In this document: piece by piece, positions 25,425-34,525 of the stretch
Numbering within the stretch: the stretch's first letter is position 1
Layout of the letters: each line of letters starts with the position of its first letter
Assembly (NCBI RefSeq): GCF_008369125.1
Contig: NZ_VOAY01000005.1
Coordinates: 62,001 to 126,000 of the forward strand
Direction: 5' to 3'
From: Allopusillimonas sp008369125
Lineage (GTDB): Bacteria; Pseudomonadota; Gammaproteobacteria; Burkholderiales; Burkholderiaceae_B
Length of the DNA stretch: 64,000 bases
Translations under genes and position numbers: made by a program
The notes under the pieces: generated by a model
Database searches by the model: none
What the model was told of the DNA's origin: nothing
Seen by the model: only the letters and a program-made list of their open reading frames with translations

Positions 25425-26677
25425 TGCCAGATCAAGATATCACCACGCCGGCCGGTGTCCACGGCACCGATGCTGGTTTTAACAAAGCCGAGGCCGGTTT
25501 TAACAAAACGGATGCTGGTTTTAACAAAACCGGCCTCGGCTTTAACGAAACCGGTACCGGCTTTAACGAAACCGAGCCCGGTTTTAACGATACCGGTCTC
25601 GGCTTTGCCGAAACCGTCGTAGCCTGGCAGTTGCAGCACGGTCGCAGTCACCTACCCTGGCAGGGAACGCGTGATCCATACAGGATCTGGCTTTCTGAAA
25701 TCATGCTTCAACAAACCCAGGTTGCCACGGTCATTGGCTATTACCAGCGCTTTCTTGACCGCTTCCCCACCGTGCAGGCACTGGCAGCCGCCAGCCAGCA
25801 AGAGGTCATGCCGTACTGGGCAGGGCTGGGCTACTATGCCCGAGCGCGCAATCTGCATCTGTGCGCCCAAGTGCTATGTGAGCACTGGGCCGGTGCATTC
25901 CCGCACTCATCAACCGAAATCGCTACACTGCCCGGAATCGGGCGCTCAACGGCCGCTGCCATTGCCGCATTCAGTTACGGCGAGCGCTGCCCCATCATGG
26001 ACGGCAACGTCAAGCGTGTATTTACCCGTTATTTTGGCATTTACGGTATTACCACCGAGCGGGCCACTGAAAAAGCCCTGTGGGAAAAAGCCGAAGCCAT
26101 GCTACAGGCTGCACCGCCTGAGCTGGACATGGCCGCCTATACGCAAGGCCTGATGGACCTGGGCTCTCAATGCTGCACGCGCTCACGCCCCGATTGCGCC
26201 AACTGCCCGCTGGCAGATGGATGCCATGCGCGCATTCATGCCTGTCAAAGCGCATTACCCACGCCTCGTAAAAAAAAGGTCATACCCGAGCGGGAGTGCG
26301 TCATGCTGGTAATGCGGCAGAAAAACCATGTGTTGCTGGAGCAGCAGCCATCTCCAGGCATCTGGGGTGGCCTTTGGAGTTTCCCTCGCTTTGATGACGC
26401 TCAGGCCATGCAACTAGCCTGTAGTCATTTAGGTGCCAGAGGTGATGGCGCTCAAAAAATGGCGGGCCTGGTACATGTGTTTTCGCACTTTAAGCTGCAC
26501 ATAGAGCCATGGTATGTGCAAAAAGACACGCTCTCGTTGATGTCGCCCCAACCGGGGCAAGCATGGGTGGCCATCGACGAGCTAGCTCAAACAGCCCTGC
26601 CCGCACCGGTTCGAAAGATTGCAGACGGCCTGTTCGGGGACGGACGGCAAACGCTCTACTGCCGCACCGGCCGATAA
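25424..26677 (+). CDS. mutY: A/G-specific adenine glycosylase MutY with N-terminal heptad repeats
   Basis: A 417-residue MutY that removes adenine opposite 8-oxoguanine. From about residue 61 it has the standard fold: WQLQHGRSHLPWQ, SEIMLQQTQV with the catalytic Glu, the helix-hairpin-helix LPGIGRSTAAAI, IMDGNVKRV with the catalytic Asp, and the 4Fe-4S loop with four cysteines around CTRSRPDCANCPLADGC. A NUDIX-like 8-oxoG reader domain follows from about 275. Residues 16-64 are extra: seven heptads of the form DAGFNKT or GLGFNET, the last running into the native helix. E. coli MutY is about 350 residues. It is coupled to ftsX by TGATG, and its 3' end overlaps the end of rodA by 22 bp. Confidence 0.94.
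   Translation: MPDQDITTPAGVHGTDAGFNKAEAGFNKTDAGFNKTGLGFNETGTGFNETEPGFNDTGLGFAETVVAWQLQHGRSHLPWQGTRDPYRIWLSEIMLQQTQVATVIGYYQRFLDRFPTVQALAAASQQEVMPYWAGLGYYARARNLHLCAQVLCEHWAGAFPHSSTEIATLPGIGRSTAAAIAAFSYGERCPIMDGNVKRVFTRYFGIYGITTERATEKALWEKAEAMLQAAPPELDMAAYTQGLMDLGSQCCTRSRPDCANCPLADGCHARIHACQSALPTPRKKKVIPERECVMLVMRQKNHVLLEQQPSPGIWGGLWSFPRFDDAQAMQLACSHLGARGDGAQKMAGLVHVFSHFKLHIEPWYVQKDTLSLMSPQPGQAWVAIDELAQTALPAPVRKIADGLFGDGRQTLYCRTGR
25469..25615 (+). repeat. Seven tandem 21-bp repeats in the 5' part of mutY
   Basis: Seven contiguous 21-bp units encode heptads D/E/G-x-G-F-N-K/E-T. Units 1-3 read (D/E)AGFNK(A/T), units 4-6 read GLGFNET, GTGFNET and EPGFNDT, and unit 7 is GLGFAET, which leads straight into the conserved MutY helix VVAWQ. 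The array probably grew by tandem duplication of the native edge of the gene; because the unit is 21 bp, copy changes stay in frame. Confidence 0.95.
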
Positions 26678-27792
26678 TGACTAATACTCATGAGCAGGCC
26701 GCACGCAATACCCAGTGTCATCAGCGCCGTGCCACCGTAGCTCATAAACGGCAAGGGCACCCCGACGACAGGCAAAATGCCAGTTACCATGCCGATATTT
26801 ACGAACACATAAGCAAAAAGCATCATCGACATCGCCCCGGCAAGCAATCGCCCAAACTGAGTATGCGCCTTCACGGCAATCGCCAGGCCGCGAACTACCA
26901 TTAACATATAGATAACAAGCAGCATGATGCCGCCATACAGGCCGAACTCTTCGGCATATACGGCAAAGATGAAGTCGGTAGTGCGCTCAGGGATGAAATC
27001 AAGATGGGCCTGCGTGCCTTTCATGTACCCCTTGCCGTACACCCCTCCTGACCCAACCGCAATCATGGACTGAATGGTATGGAAGCCCTTGCCGAGCGGG
27101 TCTGAACTAGGGTCCAGAAGAGTACACACGCGGTACTTCTGGTAATCATGCAACAGAACCCAGTTAACATCGGGCTGGCAGATTTCTTTTTCGTGATACA
27201 CCAGCGTGCCCAGGCCCATGGCGCAAATTACCACGATAGGGGCAAGCAGCTTGAACGAAAGCCCACCAAAATAAATAACGCAAAAGCCCGACGCAAACAC
27301 CAGCAGCGCAGTGCCCAGGTCGGGCTGCATCACGATAAGCGTAAACGGCACAGCCAACAGCAAGCCAGCCACCAGAAAGTCGGCAATCCGCAATTTGCCT
27401 TGATTGCGATGAAAATACCAGGCAAGCATCATGGGCGCGGCAATTTTCAGCATTTCGGAAGGTTGCAGGCGCACTACGCCCAGATCAAGCCATCGCGTGG
27501 CACCCTTGCTGGTTTCCCCAAAAAGCTCGACGCCTACCAGCAATACAACGCCCATCACGTAGAAAAACGGCGCCACGCGCATCAACGTTGGAGGCGGTAC
27601 CATGGCCGCTGCCCACATGACCACAAAGGCAATCAAGAAGTTGCGAGACTGGTCTGCAAACCGCCAGTCAGTGCCCCCCACGGCAGAGTGCATAATGGTG
27701 AGCCCCAACACACTCATTAAAAGCAACAGGGCCAGCAAGGGTGGGTCAAAAGCGGTAAACGCTCGATTGAGCCAGTACATGATGCGTTTCAT
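26656..27792 (-). CDS. rodA: Rod-shape SEDS glycosyltransferase RodA
   Basis: A 378-residue SEDS peptidoglycan polymerase with about ten membrane segments, acting with PBP2 in the elongasome. Family marks include GATRWLDLGVVRLQPSEMLKIAAPMMLAWY and, near the C-terminus, GVPLPFMSYGGTALMTLGIACGLLMSI. It is the last gene of mreBCD-mrdA-rodA. Its ATG overlaps the mrdA stop by 4 bp, and its stop region overlaps the convergent mutY 3' end by 22 bp. Confidence 0.95.
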   Translation of the reverse strand: MKRIMYWLNRAFTAFDPPLLALLLLMSVLGLTIMHSAVGGTDWRFADQSRNFLIAFVVMWAAAMVPPPTLMRVAPFFYVMGVVLLVGVELFGETSKGATRWLDLGVVRLQPSEMLKIAAPMMLAWYFHRNQGKLRIADFLVAGLLLAVPFTLIVMQPDLGTALLVFASGFCVIYFGGLSFKLLAPIVVICAMGLGTLVYHEKEICQPDVNWVLLHDYQKYRVCTLLDPSSDPLGKGFHTIQSMIAVGSGGVYGKGYMKGTQAHLDFIPERTTDFIFAVYAEEFGLYGGIMLLVIYMLMVVRGLAIAVKAHTQFGRLLAGAMSMMLFAYVFVNIGMVTGILPVVGVPLPFMSYGGTALMTLGIACGLLMSISHYRPVRQ

Positions 27793-29852
27793 TTACGCCC
27801 TCTTTGCGGCTGCTGAGCCATGGCCTGCTCCCGGCCCGGTACATCAGGGTTGTTTTTTGATTTATTAAGGCCAAGTGCGGGTGGCGACGCCTCTTGTAAC
27901 GAGTTGGCTTCGTCGTGCCTTACGGTGGTTGTGTCGCCACTTTCGATAAGGCCTGGCCCTATGCCGGGTTCGGCTGATAGCGCAGCCTGCAGACGTGCCT
28001 GCATGCGCTCTGGATCAAGCCAATAGTCAAAAACCTGTCGGGCCATAGGCGCGGCGACGGTTGCACCCCAGCCCCCGTTCTCGACGATGAGCGCCAGTGC
28101 GATCTGCGGGTTGTCGGCGGGTGCATAGGCCATGAACAGCGAGTGATCACGCATGCGCTCTTTAACTTCTTTGGCATTGTATTTGGAACCGCGCAAGCTG
28201 AACACCTGTGCCGTACCCGTTTTGCCAGCAGCCTGATACGAAGCGCCCACAAAAGCCCGACGCGCCGTGCCCGAGCGTATGACATCCACCAGCGCATCTT
28301 TGATAACCTTTACATTGGCGGGCTTTAGCGGGATGGTGTACTGGGGAGCGGTCACGGTTTTGGTTACCCGCCCGGTACCAGCGTCTTGAATAAGGCGGAC
28401 CAGATGCGGCTTCATGTAGGCGCCGCCATTAGCCAGAACCGCAGTGCCCTGGGCAAGCTGCAACAGGGTAAACGAGTTATACCCCTGCCCAACGGCCACT
28501 GACACGGTCTCGCCTGCATACCATCGCTGTTGTTCTGGCTTTTTGTAAGCGGTTCGTTTCCATTCGGTGGAAGGTAATATCCCCTTGCGTTCGCCATCGA
28601 GGTCTATGCCTGTTATTTGACCGAACCCAAATTGCTTGCTGAAATCATGCAGGGCATTGACGCCAATTTCTGGCCCCAACGAATAAAAATACGTATCAGA
28701 AGACTTGACCAACGCCCGATGCATGTCGGTGGGGCCGTAAGCGGCACCACCTGCATTGCGAAAGCGCTGCCCTCCCAGCTCAAAATAGCCAGGGTCGGAG
28801 ATACGCTGTGTAGCGCTGCGCGCCCCCAGCTCAAGTGCGGCCAGGGCCACAAAAGGCTTGTATGTCGACCCTATGGGGTAAGTGCCGTAAAGCGGCCGGT
28901 TGATCAGAGGATGATCGGGTGATTCGTTGAGCCTGCGCCAGCTTTCGACATCAATGCCGTCTATGAACAGGTTGGGATCGAAGGACGGCGCCGACACAAA
29001 AGCCAGTACTTCGCCCGTGCGCGGGTCTATGGCAACCAGCGCACCACGACGCCCAGCAAACTCGGCCTCAGCCATTTTCTGCAGGCCAATATCAATAGAC
29101 AGATGCAGATCAGCTCCCGGCACCGGGTCGACACGGCTAAGGGTTCGAACAGGTCGTCCCGTGGCAGTTACCTCGACCTCTTCAATGCCCGTCTGGCCAT
29201 GCAAGGTGGATTCCCAGGTTTTTTCAATGCCTTTCTTGCCGATAATATCGCTACCGCGATAATTGCCAAGACGCCCTTCCTCTTCAAGCGTAACAAGGTC
29301 TTCTTCTGAGATGCGGCCTACATATCCAAGAACGTGGGCTGCCGCCTCACCTTCGGGATATTCTCGCACCCAGCGGGCACGCAGTTCGACCCCCGGAAAC
29401 TCATACGCATGTGCGGCAAACCATGCTGCTTCGGTTTCATTGAGACTGTTACGCAAAAGAATGGACGTGTAGCGGCCACTTTGGTTTACGTTTTGGACAA
29501 ATCGCCGGCGATCCCCTGCGCTGATGTACACCAGCTCACCCAACTGGTCGAGCATTTCGTCCAAGGGGCGCCCGACGTGGGCCGGTATGACCGACAAGGT
29601 GTAATCACGGTAATTGCGGGCCAGAACCGCGCCATTGCGATCGAGTATCTCACCCCGCCTGGGGGGTACGGGAACCACCGCAATGCGATTGCGATCAGCG
29701 CGGGCGGCCAGGCCCTCGTAACGCACTACCTGCAAATACCACAGGCGACTTGCCAGCCCCAAAAAACAAAGCAGGGCGAACCCCCCCGCGACCAGTGCGC
29801 GTACTCGTATGCGCCGCCTCTGGTGCTGAGTAGTTTTTTTGAATTCGAACAT
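27789..29852 (-). CDS. mrdA: Penicillin-binding protein 2, elongasome transpeptidase
   Basis: A 687-residue class B PBP. One N-terminal membrane anchor (ALVAGGFALLCFLGLASRLWYLQVV) is followed by the dimerisation domain and a transpeptidase domain. The active-site serine is in STYK near residue 330, the second motif is SSD, and the third is KTGTAQ near residue 555. It cross-links peptidoglycan made by RodA. ATG at 29852 starts MFEFKKTTQHQRRR; a longer frame up to 30116 runs into mreD and is not real. The C-terminal 50-60 residues are hydrophilic and probably disordered. Confidence 0.95.
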   Translation of the reverse strand: MFEFKKTTQHQRRRIRVRALVAGGFALLCFLGLASRLWYLQVVRYEGLAARADRNRIAVVPVPPRRGEILDRNGAVLARNYRDYTLSVIPAHVGRPLDEMLDQLGELVYISAGDRRRFVQNVNQSGRYTSILLRNSLNETEAAWFAAHAYEFPGVELRARWVREYPEGEAAAHVLGYVGRISEEDLVTLEEEGRLGNYRGSDIIGKKGIEKTWESTLHGQTGIEEVEVTATGRPVRTLSRVDPVPGADLHLSIDIGLQKMAEAEFAGRRGALVAIDPRTGEVLAFVSAPSFDPNLFIDGIDVESWRRLNESPDHPLINRPLYGTYPIGSTYKPFVALAALELGARSATQRISDPGYFELGGQRFRNAGGAAYGPTDMHRALVKSSDTYFYSLGPEIGVNALHDFSKQFGFGQITGIDLDGERKGILPSTEWKRTAYKKPEQQRWYAGETVSVAVGQGYNSFTLLQLAQGTAVLANGGAYMKPHLVRLIQDAGTGRVTKTVTAPQYTIPLKPANVKVIKDALVDVIRSGTARRAFVGASYQAAGKTGTAQVFSLRGSKYNAKEVKERMRDHSLFMAYAPADNPQIALALIVENGGWGATVAAPMARQVFDYWLDPERMQARLQAALSAEPGIGPGLIESGDTTTVRHDEANSLQEASPPALGLNKSKNNPDVPGREQAMAQQPQRGRK

Positions 29853-29868
29853 GCCTGTGCCGTTCCGC

Positions 29869-30447
29869 CTATACCGAACCGGCGTCGGCGTCGTCAAGCC
29901 AGCGCTGCGGCAGCAGCAACAGGATATCAGCCAATGGCCATAGCACTGCCGTGAATATGGCCGACCACAGCCACTGCCAGCCCGACCATTCACCAGCGGC
30001 CCAGGCATAGGCGATATGACCCAGCCCTGCAGCCAGTACAAACACGGGCAACATATGCACAGCCTGCACCAGCGCATTAAAATGCAGAAGACGGCGGCGC
30101 AGGGCCAATGCCCCATATACCGTCATCACATAAACCAGCGCATGCCCCCCAAGCAGGCCACTGTCATGCACGTCAAGAAGCAGGCCAAACATAAAGGCAG
30201 TCAAAAGACCTACCCGTTGAGGCTCGTGCATGCACCAGAAGGCGAGAAACAGCAGAAGAAGATCAGGTGCAGGTAACCACAGACGCCACGGAAGCAGTGA
30301 CAGCAGCCAGACAAGCACAATTGTTAGCCAGACGAACAACCCACTGGAAGGCCGCTTGAACGGCGAGGCGTCAACAGGCTCAAGCGCAGACAGAGACGAT
30401 ACGCCGCGCCGTGAAACCGGCGGCCTAGTCTGCTGTTTTTGAACCAT
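29869..30447 (-). CDS. mreD: Rod shape-determining protein MreD
   Basis: A 192-residue inner-membrane protein with about five or six membrane segments after a polar N-terminus of about 35 residues. PDLLLLFLAFWCMHEPQRVGLLTAFMFGLLLDV is typical of MreD. It links MreC, RodA and PBP2 in the elongasome. Its start lies 23 bp inside the mreC 3' end, giving a tightly coupled operon; a 16-bp gap separates it from mrdA. Confidence 0.92.
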   Translation of the reverse strand: MVQKQQTRPPVSRRGVSSLSALEPVDASPFKRPSSGLFVWLTIVLVWLLSLLPWRLWLPAPDLLLLFLAFWCMHEPQRVGLLTAFMFGLLLDVHDSGLLGGHALVYVMTVYGALALRRRLLHFNALVQAVHMLPVFVLAAGLGHIAYAWAAGEWSGWQWLWSAIFTAVLWPLADILLLLPQRWLDDADAGSV

Positions 30448-31315
30448 GACTCAAACTCTCTTGATCAAGATCTTCGGGCGAAACGTCTACAAGCAATACC
30501 AGAAAGTGTCGATGACGCTCTGGGTGCGACAAGGGTGTGGCTTCTGCCACGGCAAAACCGGAAGCCGGGTCGGGCGTAATACGATCGACGACCGCCACCG
30601 AAAGCCCTGCGGGGAACAACCCACCGATACCGCTGGTGATCAGTGTGTCGCCTGGCACGATATCGACATTATCAGTCAGATAACGCACCTCGACCTTGCC
30701 TGAAACATTGCCACCAAAGGCGATGACACGCAGGCCATTGCGCAGAACCTGCACCGGAATCGACACGCGGTCGTCTGTCAGTAGCGCGCCTTCAGCCGTA
30801 AAGGGTGTAACCCGAACAATCTGACCAACAATACCACCCTCATCAATAACCGGCATGCCGGGCCGTATACCACTGGACGAGCCCTTGTTGAAGATGAGGT
30901 GGTGAGCAAAGGCATTGGCGGGTTCATAAAGAACCTCGACGGCAACGGATGGCTGGGTGACCTCGTCGGCCACATTGAGCAACCGCCTGAGCTGCTCGTT
31001 TTCGGTGGCAAGTTGCGCAGCGTGAGTCGAGAGCTGAGCCAGCTCAATGCGCTGACGCTGAAGCGCTTCTTTTTCGGAACGAGCCAGCTTGGCCGCGTCG
31101 GTCCAGTCATTGAAGAACTCTACCGCGTCACGCGGCGCAAGCATGAGGCGCTGAAACGGATATAAGGTTACCGATATGGCCTGCCGCGCCGGCTCAAAAA
31201 CCGAGAAACGTGCATCAACAACGAGCAGGCACAAGGCCAGCGCGGCAAAGACCACCAAACGCAGTTCGGCGGTAGGGCCTCTTTTGAAGAGCCTGATTGT
31301 GCCGGTTTCTTGCAT
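30425..31315 (-). CDS. mreC: Rod shape-determining protein MreC
   Basis: A 296-residue bitopic protein: a short cytosolic tail, one membrane segment (LVVFAALALCLLVVDARF), a coiled coil about residues 65-110 and a periplasmic beta domain (NKGSSSGIRPGMPVIDEGGIVGQIVRV). It bridges MreB filaments with PBP2. It follows mreB after 89 bp and overlaps mreD by 23 bp. Confidence 0.94.
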   Translation of the reverse strand: MQETGTIRLFKRGPTAELRLVVFAALALCLLVVDARFSVFEPARQAISVTLYPFQRLMLAPRDAVEFFNDWTDAAKLARSEKEALQRQRIELAQLSTHAAQLATENEQLRRLLNVADEVTQPSVAVEVLYEPANAFAHHLIFNKGSSSGIRPGMPVIDEGGIVGQIVRVTPFTAEGALLTDDRVSIPVQVLRNGLRVIAFGGNVSGKVEVRYLTDNVDIVPGDTLITSGIGGLFPAGLSVAVVDRITPDPASGFAVAEATPLSHPERHRHFLVLLVDVSPEDLDQESLSHGSKTAD

Positions 31316-31404
31316 AGAAAAAGAACGCCTGCGCCATGATTGATTGACGCAACTCCATAATTGCCTGCCGCCACACTACGTAGAGGCAAGCTGATGGAGC
31401 TACA

Positions 31405-32448
31405 TCAGTCGTAAATAAACACGGTACCGAGACGCTCAAGATGCTCAAGCGCCTCACCGCAACCACGCACCACGCAGGTGAGTGGGTCGTCGGCCACCAC
31501 AACGGGTAGGCCGGTTTCTTCCTGGAGCAGTCGGTCAAGGTCATGCAGCAGTGCGCCACCACCCGTCAGGGCAATGCCTTTTTCGGTAATATCGGCCCCC
31601 AACTCGGGCGGCGTCTGCTCAAGCGCCGTTTTGACGGCGGAGACAATCTGGTTGAGCGGATCGGTGAGCGACTCAAGGATTTCGTTTGAAGAAACTGTGA
31701 AACTACGGGGCACCCCTTCTGAGAGATTACGCCCTTTTACCTCGATTTCGCGGATCTCGGAGCCCGGAAATGCAGAGCCGATTTCTTTTTTGATGCGTTC
31801 GGCAGTAGGCTCACCGATAAGCATGCCGTAGTTGCGGCGGATGTAATTGATGATGGATTCGTCGAATTTGTCACCACCAACCCGCACCGAGCCTTTATAA
31901 ACCATGCCGCCCAGCGAGATGATGGCTACTTCAGTGGTGCCGCCGCCGATATCAACCACCATGGAGCCGCTGGCATCGGACACATTAAGACCAGCGCCTA
32001 TGGCGGCGGCCATGGGTTCTTCGATGAGAAACACCTGGCTTGCACCCGCACCCAGGGCAGACTCGCGGATAGCGCGGCGCTCGACCTGCGTGGAGCCGCA
32101 GGGAACACACACGATAATGCGCGGGCTGGGCGCAAACATGCTGCGTGGATGCACCATGCGAATAAACTGCCGAAGCATTTGCTCGGTAACGGTAAAGTCG
32201 GCGATGACGCCGTCTTTCATGGGCCTGATGGCCTCGATGTTTCCGGGCACACGACCCAGCATCTGCTTGGCCTCACGACCTACAGCCTGAATTATTTTTT
32301 TGCCGTTGGGGCCGCCATCGTGGCGTATGGCCACAACCGAAGGCTCGTCAAGCACAATACCCTTACCACGCACGTAAATGAGGGTATTGGCGGTACCGAG
32401 GTCGATCGCCATATCAGTGGAGAAATAACTGCGTAGGAATCCGAACAT
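31405..32448 (-). CDS. mreB: Rod shape-determining actin homologue MreB
   Basis: A 347-residue MreB that forms membrane-associated filaments orienting the elongation machinery. The N-terminal amphipathic segment MFGFLRSYFSTD is followed by phosphate-1 loop IDLGTANTLIYV, phosphate-2 VDIGGGTTEVAIISL and the adenosine motif GGGALLHDLDRLL. It is the first gene of mreBCD-mrdA-rodA, divergent from gatCAB over a 229-bp gap. Confidence 0.97.
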   Translation of the reverse strand: MFGFLRSYFSTDMAIDLGTANTLIYVRGKGIVLDEPSVVAIRHDGGPNGKKIIQAVGREAKQMLGRVPGNIEAIRPMKDGVIADFTVTEQMLRQFIRMVHPRSMFAPSPRIIVCVPCGSTQVERRAIRESALGAGASQVFLIEEPMAAAIGAGLNVSDASGSMVVDIGGGTTEVAIISLGGMVYKGSVRVGGDKFDESIINYIRRNYGMLIGEPTAERIKKEIGSAFPGSEIREIEVKGRNLSEGVPRSFTVSSNEILESLTDPLNQIVSAVKTALEQTPPELGADITEKGIALTGGGALLHDLDRLLQEETGLPVVVADDPLTCVVRGCGEALEHLERLGTVFIYD

Positions 32449-32571
32449 GGGCGCTCAGTGATATCAAAAATGTAAGAAAAACTCGTCAGCGCCGTGCTAC
32501 CCGCAAGCGCAGAAAGAGGCGCCATGCTTGTCTAACGAATCAAACCAGCAATGATAACTTATAATTGAAGC

Positions 32572-32599
32572 TTGATTAGGCCGGATTGCGGCATATTAT
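32572..32599 (+). promoter_or_regulatory. Candidate promoter of gatCAB
   Basis: TTGATT (32572-32577) and TATTAT (32594-32599) are spaced by 16 bp, matching sigma-70 hexamers at 4 and 5 of 6 positions. It lies about 80 bp before the gatC ATG in the mreB-gatC divergent gap. No equally clear promoter was found for mreB. Confidence 0.5.
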
Positions 32600-32677
32600 T
32601 GTATGTGACCCGCAAATTTGTCAGCGTTGTTACACACTTAGCGGGCCGGCTCCAACCTCTATTCAGCAAAACATACC

Positions 32678-32986
32678 ATGGCAATCACCGAACAAGACGT
32701 CGACCGCATTGCGCGCCTGGCGCGAATTGAACTTTCGGCCGACCAGACCACGCGTGCCCAGTCGGAGCTTAACGGCATCCTCGCACTGATCGCACAACTG
32801 CAGGCGGTCGACACGTCAGGCGTCGAGCCCATGGCGCACCCGCTTTCGGCACATCAAGACATCAGTCTGCGGTTACGCCCTGATGTCGCCTGCCCGGCCA
32901 GCACGCTCCAAGAGCGCAAAGCCCTCATGGCCAACTCTCCGGCCAGGCATGAAAGCCTGTTCCTGGTTCCCACGGTTATCGAATAA
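32678..32986 (+). CDS. gatC: Asp/Glu-tRNA amidotransferase subunit C
   Basis: A 102-residue GatC, the small belt subunit of the GatCAB amidotransferase that turns Glu-tRNA(Gln) or Asp-tRNA(Asn) into the amidated form. ITEQDVDRIARLARIELS at the N-terminus and the C-terminal FLVPTVIE are family marks. It begins the gatCAB operon; gatA follows after 12 bp. Confidence 0.95.
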   Translation: MAITEQDVDRIARLARIELSADQTTRAQSELNGILALIAQLQAVDTSGVEPMAHPLSAHQDISLRLRPDVACPASTLQERKALMANSPARHESLFLVPTVIE

Positions 32987-32998
32987 GCGTCGCCCAGC

Positions 32999-34525
32999 AT
33001 GTCCCTACATCAAGAATTCGACAGTATCGCATCCTTGCGCAAAGCGCTTGAGGCGCGAAAAATCAGCGCGCGCGAGCTCGCTGACAGCGCACTCTCTGCC
33101 ATTCAGGCGCGCACTGACCTCAATGCCTTTCTTCACGTTGATCCGGCGCTGACCCAGGCTCAGGCCGATGTGGTCGACCGCCTGCTGGCTCAGGATCAGG
33201 CCGCGCCAGCGCTGGCCGGCGTGCCCATTGGCCACAAAGATGTCTTTGTCACTCAAGGCTGGCGCACCACGGCCTCCAGCAAAATGCTGGGTCAATATGT
33301 CAGCCCCTTTGACGCCACCGTCGTCAGCCGGCTTCAGAACGCCGGCGCAGTTTGCCTGGGCAAGCTCAACTGTGACGAGTTCGCCATGGGCTCGGGCAAC
33401 GAAAACTCGGCCTTCGGTCCCGTTCGCAACCCATGGGACACCAACGCCGTGCCTGGCGGTTCGTCGGGCGGCTCTGCGGCCGCTGTGGCGGCCGGTCTCA
33501 TCATGGCTGCAACCGGCACTGACACGGGCGGCTCCGTGCGGCAACCCGCTGCCTTGTGTGGTGTCAGCGGCATCAAGCCCACATATGGCACAGTTTCACG
33601 CTACGGCATGATCGCCTATGGCTCCAGCCTCGACCAGGCTGGCCCCATTGCTCGCCACGCACGTGACCTGCTTGAACTGCTCGACCCCATGAGCGGGTTT
33701 GACCCACGCGACGCCACCAGCCTCGAAACCTGCGACGAACAGGCTAACGAGCCTGGCCGTATCCGTGCGCAATTCGATGCCGCAGTGCAGGTGCAGCAGG
33801 CAGCAGGCAGTCAGCCGCTCAAAGGGTTGCGCATAGGCGTACCCGCCGAATTCTTCGGGGCTGGCCTGGCACCCGATGTGGCTGCTGCTGTCGAAACGGC
33901 GCTACGCCAGTTCGAGGCGCTGGGGGCTCAACGGGTCGAAATTTCACTGCCCCGCACTGAGCTTTCCATCCCCACTTACTATGTCATTGCACCGGCCGAA
34001 GCATCCAGCAACCTGTCCCGTTACGATGGCGTCCGCTACGGCCACCGCGCTGCCGAGTATGGTGATATCCAGCAAATGACCAGCCGGTCGCGCACCGAGG
34101 GGTTTGGCCCCGAGGTCTTGCGCCGTATCATGGTGGGTACTTATGTGCTTTCTCATGGCTATTACGACGCCTATTATTTACAGGCGCAGCGCGTACGTCG
34201 CCTTATCGTCAATGATTTCCAGCAGGCGTTCTCACAGCATTGCGATGTCATCATGGGGCCGGTTACACCCAGCGTTGCCAAGCAAATCGGCGAAAACCGC
34301 GATGATCCGGTCGCAGACTGGCTGTCTGACATCTACACCCTGGGCGTAAGCCTGGCAGGCCTGCCAGCCATGTCCATCCCCTGCGGCTTTGGCGGTGCTC
34401 GCGGCAACCTGCCCATAGGGCTACAGCTTATCGGCAACTACTTTAGCGAAGGCTCGCTCCTGGCACTGGCCGACCAGTTTCAGCAACATACCGACTGGCA
34501 TCAACGCAAACCGGAACACGCATAA
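32999..34525 (+). CDS. gatA: Asp/Glu-tRNA amidotransferase subunit A
   Basis: A 508-residue amidase-signature enzyme that releases ammonia from glutamine for tRNA amidation. The Ser-cisSer-Lys triad is visible: Lys in IGHKDVF, the two serines in PGGSSGGSAAAVAAG and TDTGGSVRQPAALCGV. Its stop overlaps the gatB ATG (TAATG), so the subunits are made in step. Confidence 0.96.
   Translation: MSLHQEFDSIASLRKALEARKISARELADSALSAIQARTDLNAFLHVDPALTQAQADVVDRLLAQDQAAPALAGVPIGHKDVFVTQGWRTTASSKMLGQYVSPFDATVVSRLQNAGAVCLGKLNCDEFAMGSGNENSAFGPVRNPWDTNAVPGGSSGGSAAAVAAGLIMAATGTDTGGSVRQPAALCGVSGIKPTYGTVSRYGMIAYGSSLDQAGPIARHARDLLELLDPMSGFDPRDATSLETCDEQANEPGRIRAQFDAAVQVQQAAGSQPLKGLRIGVPAEFFGAGLAPDVAAAVETALRQFEALGAQRVEISLPRTELSIPTYYVIAPAEASSNLSRYDGVRYGHRAAEYGDIQQMTSRSRTEGFGPEVLRRIMVGTYVLSHGYYDAYYLQAQRVRRLIVNDFQQAFSQHCDVIMGPVTPSVAKQIGENRDDPVADWLSDIYTLGVSLAGLPAMSIPCGFGGARGNLPIGLQLIGNYFSEGSLLALADQFQQHTDWHQRKPEHA

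Noticed and set aside
25310..25651. 113-codon minus-strand frame over the mutY repeats
   Set aside because: The repetitive peptide is the reverse reading of the 21-bp units; the plus-strand frame joins a complete MutY.
29853..30116. Long N-terminal extension of PBP2
   Set aside because: It overlaps mreD in another frame, is Cys-rich and not family-like; the ATG at 29852 gives the normal start.
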